A stretch of 64,000 bases of DNA from Puffinus mauretanicus. Taxonomy: Eukaryota > Chordata > Aves > Procellariiformes > Procellariidae. Position 1 is the stretch's first letter. Each line of letters opens with the position of its first letter. The stretch is from the NCBI GenBank assembly GCA_023333565.1, contig JAJKFH010000157.1:186001-250000 (forward strand). Reading direction: 5' to 3'. Made by a program: the position numbers and the translations under genes. The notes beneath the pieces are model-generated. The model searched no databases. It saw only the letters and a list, made by a program, of their open reading frames with translations, and was not told the DNA's origin. Shown piece after piece: positions 1 to 10,628 of the stretch.

Positions 1-379
1 GTATAGCAGTGAAAGTCACCCAGATTAATGAAGAATGAACTAACTCCAATGAAACCGAGCGAAGTGCAACGATGATAGAACTGGACGAGCGCAGCAGTAC
101 CGAAATGAGAACTGGCTTCAGGATGCAACAGCCCAACACCGCACACCATCTCTTCGGCCCTGAAAGACTGTTATAACAGATGGAGCCCAAAGTCATGGAC
201 TAAATGAACTCAGTGGACATTTTAGAGGGATAGTCCATAGACCAAGGGAATGATATCTGTGCGTGCATATATATATATGTGTATATATAAAGAAAGATAA
301 TGGTGGTTAATTGAAATGTATTAAAAAAAGATGTGAGACCTAAGCACGATGTAAATGGTATAGAATAAGGGGTGGATAC
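1..379 (+). mobile_element. 3' internal end of an ERVL-like endogenous retrovirus
   Basis: This stretch runs directly into the LTR that starts at 380 and ends in a purine-rich segment (about 362-377, agaataaggggtgga) where a polypurine tract should sit, the site that primes plus-strand DNA synthesis in retroviruses. I saw no coding frame of useful length, so it is probably the untranslated part downstream of the last viral gene. A short AT/GT dinucleotide run lies at about 266-290. The provirus continues to the left of the window, so its gag, pol and 5' LTR cannot be assessed. The ERVL assignment rests on the linked LTR family and its 5-bp target duplication at another copy, not on protein evidence. 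Confidence 0.6.
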
Positions 380-604
380 TGTCCTGGTTTCGGCTGGGAT
401 AGGGTTAAATTTCTTCCTAGTGCTGTGTTTTGGATTTAGTATGAGGAGAATGTTGATAACACACTGATGTTTTCAGTTGTTGCTAAGTGCCCTCCTAGTC
501 CAAGGACAGCTCCCATGCCTACTGACTGAGCTAGGGACACAAGATGGGAGGGAACATAATCAGGACAGCCAGCCCAGCTGGCTAATGGGGTATTCCATAC
601 CATG

Positions 605-612
605 TGACGTCA
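605..612 (+). promoter_or_regulatory. CRE (TGACGTCA) in LTR copy 1
   Basis: Exact palindromic cAMP-response element, the binding site of CREB/ATF-type bZIP factors. It lies 7 bp upstream of a TATA-like TATATGAA (620-627). The same octamer sits at the equivalent place in the LTRs at 24750 and 54885. Activity is inferred, not shown. Confidence 0.65.
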
Positions 613-762
613 TGCTCAGTATATGAAGGGTAGGCGTGATCCAGGAAGTACCGATCGCTACTTGGTTATCGGTCAGCGCGGGTGGTGAGCAATTGCATTG
701 TGCATCACTCATTTTGTATATTTTATCATTATCATTATTATTTTCCCTTTTTTTCCTGTTCT

Positions 763-768
763 ATTAAA
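763..768 (+). terminator. polyadenylation signal (ATTAAA) in LTR copy 1
   Basis: ATTAAA lies in a T-rich context about 135 bp before the LTR end, the expected R-region position. It is conserved in LTR copies at 55264-55269 (+) and 24877-24882 (-). Confidence 0.6.
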
Positions 769-952
769 CTGTCTTTATCTCAACCCACGAGTTTTTCTCA
801 CTCTTACCCTTCCAATTCTCTCCCCGTCCCGCTGGGGGTGGGGGGAGTGAGTGAGCGGCTGCGTGGTATTTGGCTGCCTGCCAGGTTAAACCACGACATG
901 TAGTTATGTCATTTCTGAGAACAATTATAGAGGAAAATACTTTAGCTGATTA

Positions 953-3205
953 TCATAGAGTCATAGAATGGTTTGGGTTGGAAGGGACTTTAAAGATCAT
1001 CTAGTTCCAACCCCCCTGCCATGGGCAGGGACACCTTCCACTAGACCAGGTTGCTCAAAGCCCCATCCAACTTGGCCTTGAATATTTTCAGGTTTCGGGC
1101 ATCCACAACTTCCCTGGGCAACCTGTTCCAGTGCCTCACCACCCTCATAGTGAAGAATTTCTTCCTTATAGCTAATCTATATCCTCCCTTTTTCAGGTTA
1201 AAGCCATTACCCCTTGTCCTATCCCTACTGCCCTTGTAACAGATCCCTCTCCAGCTCTCTTGTAGGCCCCCTTCAGGTCCTGGAAGGCTGCTATAAGGTG
1301 TCCCCGGAGCCTTCTCTTCTCCAGGCTGAACAACCCCAACTCTCTCAGCCTTTCTTCATAGGAGAGGTGCTCCAGCCCTCTGATCATCTTTGTGGCCCTC
1401 CTCTGGACTCGTTCTAACAGGTCCATCTCCTTCTTATGTTGGGGATCCCAGAGCTGAACTCAGTACTCTAGGTGGGGTCTCATGAGAGCCGAGTAGAGGG
1501 GAACAATCACCTCCCTCGACCTGCTGGTCACGCTTCTTTTGATGCAGCCCAGGATACGGTTGGCTTTCTGGGCTGCAAGCACGCATTGCCGTGTCATGTT
1601 GAACTTCTCATCAACCAACACCCTCAAGTCCTTCTCGTCAGGGCTACTCTCAATTCATTCTCCACCCAGCCTGTATTTGTGCTTGGGATCTCCCCAACCC
1701 ATGTGCAGGACCTTGCATTTGGCCTTGTTGAACTTCATGAGGTTCACACGGGTACACCTCTCCAGCCTGTCAAAGTCCCTCTGGATGGCATCCCTTCCCT
1801 CCAGTGTGTCAACCACACCACACACCTTGGTGTCGTCAACAAACTTGCTGAGGGTGCACTCAATCCCACTGTCCATGTTGCCAACAAAGATGTTAAACAG
1901 CGCCGGTCCCAGTATCGATCCCTGAGGAATACTACTCGTCACTGGTCTCCACTTGGACATCGAGCTGTTGACCACAACTCTTTGAGTGCAACCATCCAGC
2001 CAATTCCTTATCCACCGAGTGGTCCATCTGTCAAATCCATGTCTCTCCAATTTAGAGACAAAGATGTTGTCTGGGACAGTGTCAAATGCTTTGCACAAGT
2101 CCAGGTAAATGTTCAGGACAATGTCAGTTGCTCTTCCCTTATCCACCAACGCTGTAACCCCATCATAGAAGGACACCAGATTTGTCAGGCATGATTTGCC
2201 CTTAGTGAAGCCATGTTGGCTGTCAACAATCACCTCCTTATTTTCCATGTGCCTTAGCATAGTTTCCAAAAGGATCTGTTCCACGATCTTCCCAGGCACA
2301 GAGGTGAGACTGACTGGCGTGTAGTTCCCTGGGTCTTCTGGTTTTTCCCTTTTTAAAAATGGGCATTATGTTTCCCCTTTTCCAGTCAGTGGGAACTTCA
2401 CCGGACTGCCACGACTTCTCAAATATGATGGATAGTGGCTTAGCAACTTTATCTGCCAGTTCCCTCAGGACCAGCAGATGGATCTCATGGGTCCCATGGA
2501 CTTGTACACCTTCAGGCTCCTTAGATGGTCTCAAACCTTATCTTCTTCCTACAGTGGGTGGTTCTTCATTCTCCCAGTCCCTGCCTTTGCTTTCTGCAGC
2601 TTGGGTGGTGAGACTTGAGCACTTGCCAGTGAAGACTGAGGCAAAAAAGCCATTGAGTACCTCAGCCTTCTCCATATCCCGGGTAACCAGGTCTCCCATC
2701 TCCTTTCACAGAGCGCCCACATTTTCCCTAGCCTTCCTTTTATCATCGACATACCTATAGAAGCTTTTCTTGTTGCCCTTGCTGTCCCTGGCCAGATTTA
2801 ATTCTATCAGGGCTTTAGCTTTCCTAACCTGATCCCTGGCTGCTCAGACAATTTCTCTGTATTGCTCCCATGCTACCTGCCCTTGTTTCCACCCTCCGTA
2901 GGCTTCCTTTTTGTATTTGAGTGTGTCCAGGAGCTCCTTGTTCATCCATGCGGGCCTCTTTGTGGTTTTGCCTGACTTCCTCTTTGCTGGGATGCATCGC
3001 TCCTGAGCTTGGAGGAGGTGATCCTTGTATATTAACCAGCTTTCTTGGGCCCCTCTTCCCTCCAGGGCTTTCTCCCATAGTATTAATGGTAGCAGCCTGC
3101 ATCCAGACTTGGTTCTACTCAGCCATGTCCCTAAAGTAGCTCCTACAGAAAACCTTGCAGACACACTGTCTTTTTGCAAATTTTGGGGTACATGGAGGAA
3201 CACCT
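953..3205 (-). mobile_element. CR1 LINE, 5'-truncated, copy A
   Basis: The left edge has a short CR1 tail (TCATAGA units on this strand, the reverse of ATTCTATGA), followed by the typical CR1 3' UTR and then ORF2 read right to left: the C-terminal domain (about 1193-1426), reverse transcriptase (about 1655-2534), and the linker between endonuclease and RT (about 2824-3140). The right edge is fuzzy, at about 3140-3205, where similarity to the sister copy at 57.7-60.7 kb fades. It is the same subfamily as that sister but in opposite orientation. It lies 55 bp downstream of LTR copy 1. Frames are broken by indels and stops, so it is dead. Confidence 0.9.
1655..2534 (-). pseudogene. CR1 ORF2 reverse transcriptase remnant (copy A)
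   Basis: In a working CR1 this enzyme copies the element's RNA at a nicked target site. The main open piece (1655-2299, 214 residues) holds RT blocks in order: [11 protein letters not shown] (about residues 27-37), a degraded YLDLCKAFD (65-73), IPQGSILGP (124-132) and the catalytic box as FVDD (153-156, usual form FADD or YADD). An upstream piece in another frame (2238-2534) has VLRELADK and the WKRG/PIFKKG motifs, so at least one frameshift separates them near 2300-2340. The C-terminal part continues in further frames down to about 1190. It is a pseudogene by frameshift and truncation. Confidence 0.85.
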
Positions 3206-3569
3206 AAGTGAGTTTTCTCTGTTGACTCTTCCTAAAGACAACCATAAGTCCAGTCTCGAATCCAGGCTGGAATCCAGAATATGTGGACAAAAGGCAAGTT
3301 TAAACTCAACTGAAGGTTTGGGCCAATGCTTATAGTATAGGGTAGAAATTTACAGATTAAAATCTTCAGAGAATGTGTTATAATTGCCTCTGTGCCTTGA
3401 AACTGTAATCATAAAGTAGTGTTAGGTAGCGTTGACACATGAACAAAAATATGTTTGTACAAGGTATCTTACAGTGTATCCACTTAAAGCCTGAAAAAGT
3501 ATCTTCTGATCATATGGATGGGTTGTTTTTTTTTTTTTTTCAAAATATGTAAAAAGCATATATAAAGAT
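3206..3569. other. AT-rich spacer, no feature
   Basis: Unique-looking sequence between CR1 copy A and the ancient CR1, with a T16 run at about 3525-3540. I see no gene or recognisable repeat. Confidence 0.5.
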
Positions 3570-4044
3570 AAAAATGTCTCTAATGTTTAAGACCAAAGTC
3601 TGTCTAATCCAGCATCCTGTCTCTGAAGTGGCCAGTAAGGGAAGTTGAAGAAAAGAATTTAAACATAACCATCTACAACAAAGCAAAACAAAACAAAAAA
3701 ATCAGAGTGCGAAATTAGAATAAACCTTTTTTTTTTAATGTCCTTCCAGATTCCTGCAATATATCCTTTGAGGATTTCCTGAGCTAGGGAATCACTTCAT
3801 CATGTTTAATAGCTCTTGACAGACTTTTCTTTCATTAATTTGAGTAATCACTTTTTTAAGCCCATTTATGCATGTGGCCTCCACAATATTCTGTGGCAAT
3901 CAGTTCTACAATGAAATTATGTGACCTGTGAAAAAACACTTCCTTCTGTCACTTGTAGACTTGTTACCTAATAATTTAATCAGCTGCATGTAATTCTGAT
4001 TGCTGACATGAGAAATATTCCCCCTTTCCATGATGCTCCTGACT
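3570..4044 (-). mobile_element. ancient amniote CR1, 3' portion (left half of a split element)
   Basis: Decayed CR1 in reverse orientation. Recognisable pieces are a 3' UTR-like 'ccagcatcctgtctctga' (about 3608-3625) and the stretch at about 3875-3965 that corresponds to the ORF2 C-terminus ('ctccacaatattctgtggcaa', an aligned but mutated CR1 segment). It stops where the young CR1 begins at 4045 and appears to resume at about 5770. It is AT-rich and full of indels, much older than the avian CR1 copies in the window. The assignment is by remembered consensus wording, so the family name is approximate. Confidence 0.6.
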
Positions 4045-4079
4045 TCATAGAATCATAGAATCATAGAATCATAGAATCA
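4045..4079 (-). repeat. CR1 terminal octamer repeat, copy B
   Basis: About four tandem copies of an 8-9 bp unit, TCATAGAA(T) on the plus strand, which is ATTCTATGA on the element strand. This is the CR1 3' terminus that the element's RT recognises. It is not a CRISPR array: there are no spacers. Confidence 0.85.
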
Positions 4080-5720
4080 GTAAGGTTAGAAAAGACCTCT
4101 AAGATCATCGTGTCCAACCGTCAATCCAACACACCATGCCCACTACACCATGTCCCTAAGGGCCTCATTTACACGTCTTTTAAATACTTCCAGGGATGGT
4201 GACTCAATCACTTCCCTGGGCAGGCTGTTCCAAGGCCTGACCACTCTTTCAGTAAAGAAATTTCTCCTAATGTCCAATCTAAACCTCCCTTGGTGCAACT
4301 TGAGGCCATTTCCTCTTGTCCTATCGCTAGTTACTTGGGAGAAGAGACCAACACCCACCTCGCTACAACCTCCCTTTCAGGTAGTTGAGAGCGCGATGAG
4401 GTCTCCCCTCAGCCTCCTCTTCTCCAGACTAAACAACCTCAGCTGCTCCTCATAAGACTTGTGCTCCAGACTCTTCACCAGCTTTGTTGCTCTTCTCTGG
4501 ACAGGCTCCAGCACCTCAATGTCCTTCTTGTTAGTGAGGGGCCCAAAACTAAACACAGTATTTGAGGTGCAGCCTCACCAGTGCCGCGTACAGGGGCACG
4601 ATCACCTCCTTACTCCTGCTGGCCACACTATTCCTAATACAGGCCAGGATGCCATTGGCCTTCTTGGCCACCTGGGCACACTGCCGGCTCATGTTCAGCC
4701 GACTGTCAACCAGCACCCCCAGGTCCTTTTCCTCCGGGCAGCTTTCCAGCCACTCTTCCCCAAGCCTGTAGCGTTGCCTGGGGTTGTTGTGGCCGAAGTG
4801 CAGGACCCGGCACTTGGCCTTGTTGAACCTCATACAGTTGGCCTCAGCCCATCGATCCAGCCTGTCCAGGTCCCTCTGCAGAGCCTTCCTACCCTCAAGC
4901 AGATCAACACTCCCGCCCAGCTTGGTGTCATCTGCAAACTTCCTGAGGGAGCACTCGATCCCCTTGTCCAGATCGTCGATAAAGATATTGAACAAGACCG
5001 GCCCCAGTACTGAGCCCTGGGGAACACCGCTTGTGACCAGCCGCCAACTGGATTTAACTCCGTTGACCACAACTCTCTGGGCCCGGCCGTCCAGCCAGTT
5101 TTTTACCCAGCAAAGAGTGTACCTGTCTAGGCCGTGAGCCGCCAGCTTCTCTAGGAGAATGCTGTGGGAGACAGTGTCAAAGGCTTTACTGAAGTCCAGG
5201 TAGACCACATCCACAGCCTTTCCCTCATCCACTAAGCGGGTCACCTGGTCATAGAAGGAGATCAGGTTGGTCAAGCAGGACCTGCCTTCCATGAACCCGT
5301 GCTGGCTGGGCCTGATCCCCTGGTTGTCCCGGACATGGCTTGTGAGCGCCCTCAAAACAAACCGCTCCATGATCTTCCCCGGCACCAAGGTCAGGCTGAC
5401 CGGCCTGTAGTTCCCCGGATCCTCCTTCCGGCCCTTCTTGTAGACGGGCGTCACATTGACGAGCCTCCAGTCATCCGGGACCTCCCCAGTTAACCAGGAT
5501 TGCTGGTAAATGATGGAGAGCGGCTCGGCAAGCTCCTCCGCCAGCTCCCTCAGTACCCTTGGGTGGATCCCATCCGGCCCCATAGACTTGTGAGCGTCCA
5601 GGTGGCATAGCAGGTTATTAATGGATTCTTCCTCATGGATTATGGGGGGTTTATCCTGCTCGTCGTCCTTGTCTTCCAGCTCAGGGGGCTGAGTACCCTG
5701 AGGATAACTGCTCTGACTAC
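4045..5720 (-). mobile_element. CR1 LINE, 5'-truncated, GC-rich, copy B (nested)
   Basis: It begins with four TCATAGAA-type tail units (4045-4079), then the 3' UTR, the ORF2 C-terminal part (about 4143-4545) and the RT (4549 to about 5720). GC content is visibly far above the flanks. It belongs to the subfamily whose ORF2 ends '[17 protein letters not shown]', also seen at 55407-55814, and differs from copies A and F. It sits inside an older CR1 (3570-4044 plus about 5770-6325), so the insertion order is clear. The 5' truncation point lies between about 5700 and 5760. Confidence 0.92.
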
Positions 5721-5757
5721 TAAATACTAGTTTTTTATTACAGCCTTCCTCAGTCAT
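4549..5757 (-). pseudogene. CR1 ORF2 reverse transcriptase, long open frame (copy B)
   Basis: A 402-residue open frame covers essentially the whole RT domain. Motifs: SMGPDGIHP (58-66), WKRG-like [15 protein letters not shown] (95-109), GNYRPVSLT (115-123), [12 protein letters not shown] (151-162), YLDFSKAFD (186-194), [11 protein letters not shown] (243-253) and the catalytic FADD (274-277). The endonuclease half is missing through 5' truncation, and the first residues lie at or beyond the element edge. The frame ends at a TAG in the segment reading 'LKYCV stop FWAPH', where related copies have a sense codon, so the C-terminal domain (fragments at about 4143-4545, another frame) is cut off. 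It has no promoter of its own. It is a pseudogene, though the best preserved RT in the window. Confidence 0.88.
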
Positions 5758-5769
5758 TTTTTTGTTTTA

Positions 5770-6325
5770 TTTTGCTTCCTCCTCCTTTTCTTTTTTCTCC
5801 CCCCTAAGACTTCTAGTGCATTTAACTTGTCCTTGGACATAAGCTATTCTCTATCTCTGATGATTCTTGTCACCATCCTCTGTACCTTTCTCAGTTCTCA
5901 TATATCCTTTTGAAATGAGGGATTAGAACTGTATATTGTATTCAAGATGTAATCACCGTCATAAAGTGAATTTCTATGGATTTCTATGGTTATATAGTAT
6001 TTCATATTTTCTTCTCAAATCCTTCCTTAATAATTGCTAACATTCTGCTTGCCTTTGTGACCACTACAGAGTATTGATCTGATGTTTTCTGAGAAATATC
6101 CAATGACTCCAAAATCCTTTTCTTGGACTGGAGTCATGAATTTAGAGCCCATCATAGCATATAAGCATTTGCTGCTGTTTTAACCATGCTGATTGCTTTG
6201 TACCTGTTGACATGAAATTCCATACTACATTATATCATGCAGTCAGTGAGTCTCATAAGTTTTTTCTGCAACTCTTTGCAATCAGCTTTAGTTTAGTGTC
6301 TCCTGAATAATTAAATAAGTAAGTA
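5770..6325 (-). mobile_element. ancient amniote CR1, ORF2 portion (right half of a split element)
   Basis: Continuation of the old element at 3570-4044. Recognisable reverse-strand CR1 wording includes 'gtcaccatcctctgtacct' (about 5870-5888), 'attcaagatgtaatcacc' (about 5939-5956), 'gctaacattctgcttgcctt' (about 6036-6055), the Asp/Lys segment near 6100-6125 ('ccaatgactccaaaatcc'), and 'caactctttgcaatcagctt' (about 6268-6287). The order of these pieces matches the RT C-terminal region read backwards. It is too decayed to translate. The right limit at about 6325 is a judgement. Confidence 0.6.
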
Positions 6326-7316
6326 ATAACTATAGCATAACATATACACGAGAGGCAGGCATTTCTTAACATTTCACTGCTCAACTTTGCAGGTTTAATG
6401 CAAAGTAGTACTTTAAAGCTATGGTTAAAAAATGTAGTTATATTGTCTCAAGTGGACATCAGTAAATAATTACGTGTACACACACATGCACATATGGTCA
6501 CAAGTATACATATGATCACTAAAATAAAAAAGTCTAATGGCTATCAGAGTATTCAAAACACTATTCAGACATTGCCTTAAAGAAAAAGAAAAAAGTACAA
6601 CTTACCATAAAAATGCACATAAGGACACACACAAACACCCACTCAGTGTAAAGAAATTGTGTACTGCAGTCAATTGCCCCAAGACACCTTAGCATACACT
6701 AAAGTGTCTGAATGGCAGTGGGCATTCTTCCATTATACATGAGTAACAGTTGTCTTGTAGTCATCTCATCTTCATTTCAAGTTACATATTCAAAAACCCT
6801 GACCTTTGAAGTAAAAAAAAAAAAAAAAAAAAAGCAAAGAAAGGAAAAGCAAGTTTGTTTCATTCATGGCTTGGAGTTTTGCGGTATTGTATGATTGACA
6901 CAGAAAGAAATATTATGTTGTACAATTCTATGGCAGACAGGCCCAGGGCTATTCAGATGAGAGAACTAATAACCATGCTGGCAAAAGAAATTTCTTATTA
7001 AAACCTTGTTAAGGAACTACAATAATTCATTAAGGGTTATATCATTATAAAAATCCATCATTGTTATAGACTGTTTCCTGGGGCTTCGGTTTAGTAAATT
7101 TGACATGCCCTTTATACTCTGAAATTAGGTAAAGCTAAAAATGATTTATGCACCAAAAATGTTAAACATTTTATAAAGCACAAAAATAACTATGCACAGC
7201 TTCCTAACCTTGGCATAGTACCTCAGAGGTTCACAGCCTAAGAAAAAATGTCTTATAAAATGGACAGTTTAAAGCCTTGTATATTCAATGGGTCAAAACC
7301 TGCTTACCTTAAAAAC
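6326..7316. other. AT-rich intergenic, no gene
   Basis: Contains a CA/TA-rich patch (about 6472-6515) and a run of about 20 A (6813-6832). Nothing here supports a gene. The frame at 6712-6894 is an artefact of the poly-A run. Confidence 0.5.
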
Positions 7317-7366
7317 AGTGGGACTGCAAATATCTTCAGTGGGACTGCAAATATCTTCAGTGGGAC
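7317..7366. repeat. 21-bp tandem repeat, 2.4 copies
   Basis: Unit agtgggactgcaaatatct + tc at 7317-7337 is repeated without change at 7338-7358, then a third copy starts (7359-7366). Perfect identity implies a recent duplication. An A/G-rich run (about 7448-7482) follows. Confidence 0.9.
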
Positions 7367-7482
7367 GAAGCTTTTGCGCATGGAAAATAATTGTGTGAGA
7401 AGAACTAGAGGTAACATCAAACTGGTCTAATGAGATGAGACCAAATGGAGAAAAAAAAGAAAAAAAGAAAAAGAAAAAAATC

Positions 7483-10400
7483 TCCAACAAATATGAGCAA
7501 CTGTGATTTAAAAATATAATGGACTAAGGCTCAATAGGTATTTTGCAGGATTAATTTCTGTCCTTGTTCCATGCATATTTTCACTTCTGCCTAAAATTAT
7601 GGAAATCATCTTCTCCCAGCACAAAACCTGTTTTATTTTTTAAAATGAAATGAGGAAAACTGCATTAGATGTAAAGATTGTTTAAGGTTCTCTCAGAGAA
7701 GTAACAGGCAAACAACGTGCAAATCTTTGCCTGTATAACAGTTTGTGGATAACGCTACGTTACCCATCGTGGTCACAAACAGTACCACAGTGACATTAGC
7801 TGCAGAGATCAAATTCCATCCAGAAGGACAAACTGCTCTGAACAGAGCTGCAGAAAAGTATCTGTCAGTGGCGTAGGTTCATGATGAAATGGGCTGTTTG
7901 GACCCCATCTACTAGTGGGCAGTGGTACAAATGAACACTAGCTAGTCCCTCACCGGTCATCAGCCAGATGTTTATATCCAAAGTTATACACTTTTTCATA
8001 TGCATCATTAAGATCCATTTAGATTAATCCAATGCTCAGTTTTATTATATGCCCAAGTCATAGTATTTCCAGAATGTCCAGACTAGTTATTTTTGCAGTT
8101 AATGCTGAAATTAATACAAATATATCACACTAATTGGCACACTTGTTGGCTGTCATGCTGACAGGTCAAGTGCTGAATGGGTCGTGGATACTGAAATAAG
8201 CTCTTACTTTTGAGACGGTCCTTGTCAACCAGAATTGAGGCACGCTGAAAAGAGACCATAATAATCTTGCACTGTTCATGCTTTAGCTGTACTAGATTTT
8301 TGGAAGATGGTTGTTTTTTCTCTCCACAGTTAAGAGAGAGGACTCTCATTGGCAGCGCTGTCAAACATTCTTTGTAAGTACTAAATTCACATATGGCCAC
8401 TTGTGCATGCTTTTCGTGAAAATGTAAAAACTATGCAATGCATATACATTGTAATGCTCAGAATCTTGTTTTGAGCAAAGAGGAAGCACACATATAAAGA
8501 TAATTTCTTGTTAGCATAACTGAAATCTTAACAATCTAATCATTATCAGTCCAAATCTAATTTTGAAAGAAAAAGAAAGAATACTAATACAGTTGGAATT
8601 GCTTTATGTGCACTCCCTACTTTCTACCCCTTTTCCTGGTGATATGCTCGCCCTGCCCCTGCTCCTTGAGGTCCTAAAGTTCTTGGTTTCAATCTGGTGT
8701 GTGTGTGGGTTATAACAGACAGTTGTCAACACCCAGACTCCTTCCCCAGGAGGAATGTGGTGCTTATGCTGATGGTATCTTTCTCCTAACTCTAGGATCC
8801 ACTTGGGGTCATTTTTCTATGTTTGCTAACATGCTTTTACACCTTTGCTCTTTCTTCATTGCTCTGCAGCTCCATGTTACAGCTGGATTTACTGTCTTCG
8901 TCACCCCTAAACCCAGTTTTGCTCAGCTCCGGGTCTGCATTTCTGTAACTGATGATGGGTGAATTGTTTATCTCTGTGGGGTCTCCAGTGCCAGCCTGCA
9001 CCCCATCCCTTATTGTCCCACTCCTGTGCTCCTCCACACTGGATCCTGCATCCCCACCTCTCAAAGACTTTGCTATCGTACCAGGCCTGCATTTCTCTAC
9101 ACTACAGAATTGCATTAGAGTCTGCTACTGTTAAACTGAGGAAAAAAAGGCTGCAGGCAGGTCAAGACAAGTTCAGGCAGAGCAGGCCTGACGAGCCTCA
9201 GTCCTGAGGTTTTTGCAATCTTAGAACAAAGCTTATGGCCTGTTACTTACAATAGTAGTACTCTATTACAGGGTTACAGGGCAACAGCACATCCTGTCTA
9301 TATTCCATGCACAGAGTTTTTAAAAGTAAAAACATTTCTCAGAGGCTAGTGTGCTTCCTCCGTAAGGACAAAATACATCTATGAATGCTCCCATAAACAG
9401 AGAGATCCCAACCCTGTATGGTACAATTTCACCCCAGTGATTCTTGTAATATGTTTTTAATTGGCACACACAAAATAGCGTTTATTTTTATTTTAACCAG
9501 AAAGAACAACGGCTGACATTTCAGCTTTAGGGAGGAGTAGGCAATGAACTCTCCACGTAAGAAAAAGCTCCCATTTTCCTCTGACATTTACCCTGGAAAG
9601 GATATTTGACATCAGTGGCTGGAGGTATGGAAGGATGACACAGGGAACAAAAGGGAATAGGTTACCAGTCAGCTCTGAATGTAAATGAAATAAAGACACC
9701 AGGGTCTTTCTGGTTTCTTTGAAAGTCCGAAGCCAACACCAGATGTAATATTCTTTATAACCCCTTCCTGACATCAGATAGCTATTAGATTCTTCTTTTC
9801 CCTGGCAATATTTTGAAACAAAATAAGTAGTGCCACCTGCTGTGAATATTTAAACCTTTCTCTCTCACAGCTCTCTGAAAATGAATAGGCTCATTTATTT
9901 TAATGTAACTCCTTTTAGTATGCACTTCAGGTGTGTAATCTAAACTACCCCACTCATCAGTAGAATGGTAGGTAAAACAACGTATAGAATTATCACACAG
10001 AATGAACCCAGGAAAATGTGTCAGTCCAGTTTAAAAAATACAGATTTCCTGTCTGTTCATAATTGTATGGGAATAATTTTGATTTCTGCTTAACTGCTGT
10101 TTTGCTCTCTTTGCTGGTTGCCAGCTGGTGCGGACTCAGTTCAATGTGTTCAGTGTTAAATGTTAAAGCCCTATGTGGTTGCATCCTAGTTATTTAGTTC
10201 AGTTCAGTTTTCAGATGAATAAATGCAATAAGAAGGTTGTGCCTCTTCAACCTCTACAGCATGTTTTGCCTCACCTCTGCAAAATGAAGAAATAGTTAGG
10301 ACATGCTGCAATCTCTCTGAATTGCACTGACTCCATGGAATGATGCGTAAAGCTGAGCAACTGCACATTTTATGCAGTTTTGCAAGCACTCAGAAGATAG

Positions 10401-10580
10401 TGATGAGCAAAAGTTAACTATGTTTATGACTTCAGTTGCTGTTATTCCAAAAAAAGTCCAAGTGCTAATTCTGAGCAATGAATGAATTGACACAGGATAT
10501 TTTCCAAAGCAGCTAGATATGGCAGGAGTGGAACACTGATGTCTATTTGACTCTGCTGTGGCTGAACTGAATGTTATATT
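7483..10580. other. intergenic, no gene
   Basis: AT-rich sequence without a convincing exon. A somewhat GC-richer patch at about 8640-9200 has several TGCAG-punctuated segments on the minus strand, possibly a very degenerate tandem array. Open frames of 60-93 codons here show no domain. Confidence 0.45.
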
Positions 10581-10628
10581 GTAGATATAATATAGGTATG
10601 GTAGATATAATATAGATATGGTAGATAC
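10581..10628. repeat. 20-bp tandem repeat, 2.4 copies
   Basis: Unit gtagatataatatagrtatg at 10581-10600 and 10601-10620, with a partial third copy to 10628. One base differs between the two full units. Confidence 0.88.

Larger units (their letters stand above)
380..898 (+). mobile_element. ERVL-like LTR, copy 1 (3' LTR of the provirus)
   Basis: 519-bp LTR with imperfect terminal inverted repeats: it opens TGTCCTGGTTT and closes AAACCACGACA. It has a CRE at 605-612, a TATA-like box at 620-627 and an ATTAAA signal at 763-768, which is normal U3-R-U5 order. The left flank is retroviral internal sequence, so no target duplication is expected on that side. By eye it is about 94% identical to the LTR at 54885-55400 and clearly related to those at 24750-25325 and 28810-29326. 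Small reading frames inside it (for example 682-903) are not genes. Confidence 0.85.

Noticed and set aside
682..903. Small protein frame in LTR copy 1 (also at 55186-55473)
   Set aside because: Lies over R-U5 of the LTR. A shared frame simply reflects LTR homology.
1472..2194. 240-codon plus-strand frame
   Set aside because: Antisense shadow of the CR1 copy A reverse transcriptase.
4045..4079. Short direct repeats resembling a CRISPR array
   Set aside because: Contiguous CR1 tail octamers without spacers, in a vertebrate genome.
4459..5013. 184-codon plus-strand frame
   Set aside because: Antisense shadow of the CR1 copy B reverse transcriptase in GC-rich DNA.
8837..9115. Possible tandem array punctuated by TGCAG on the minus strand
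   Set aside because: Unit lengths vary (about 41, 50 and 61 bp) and the interiors do not align, so it is not supportable by eye.
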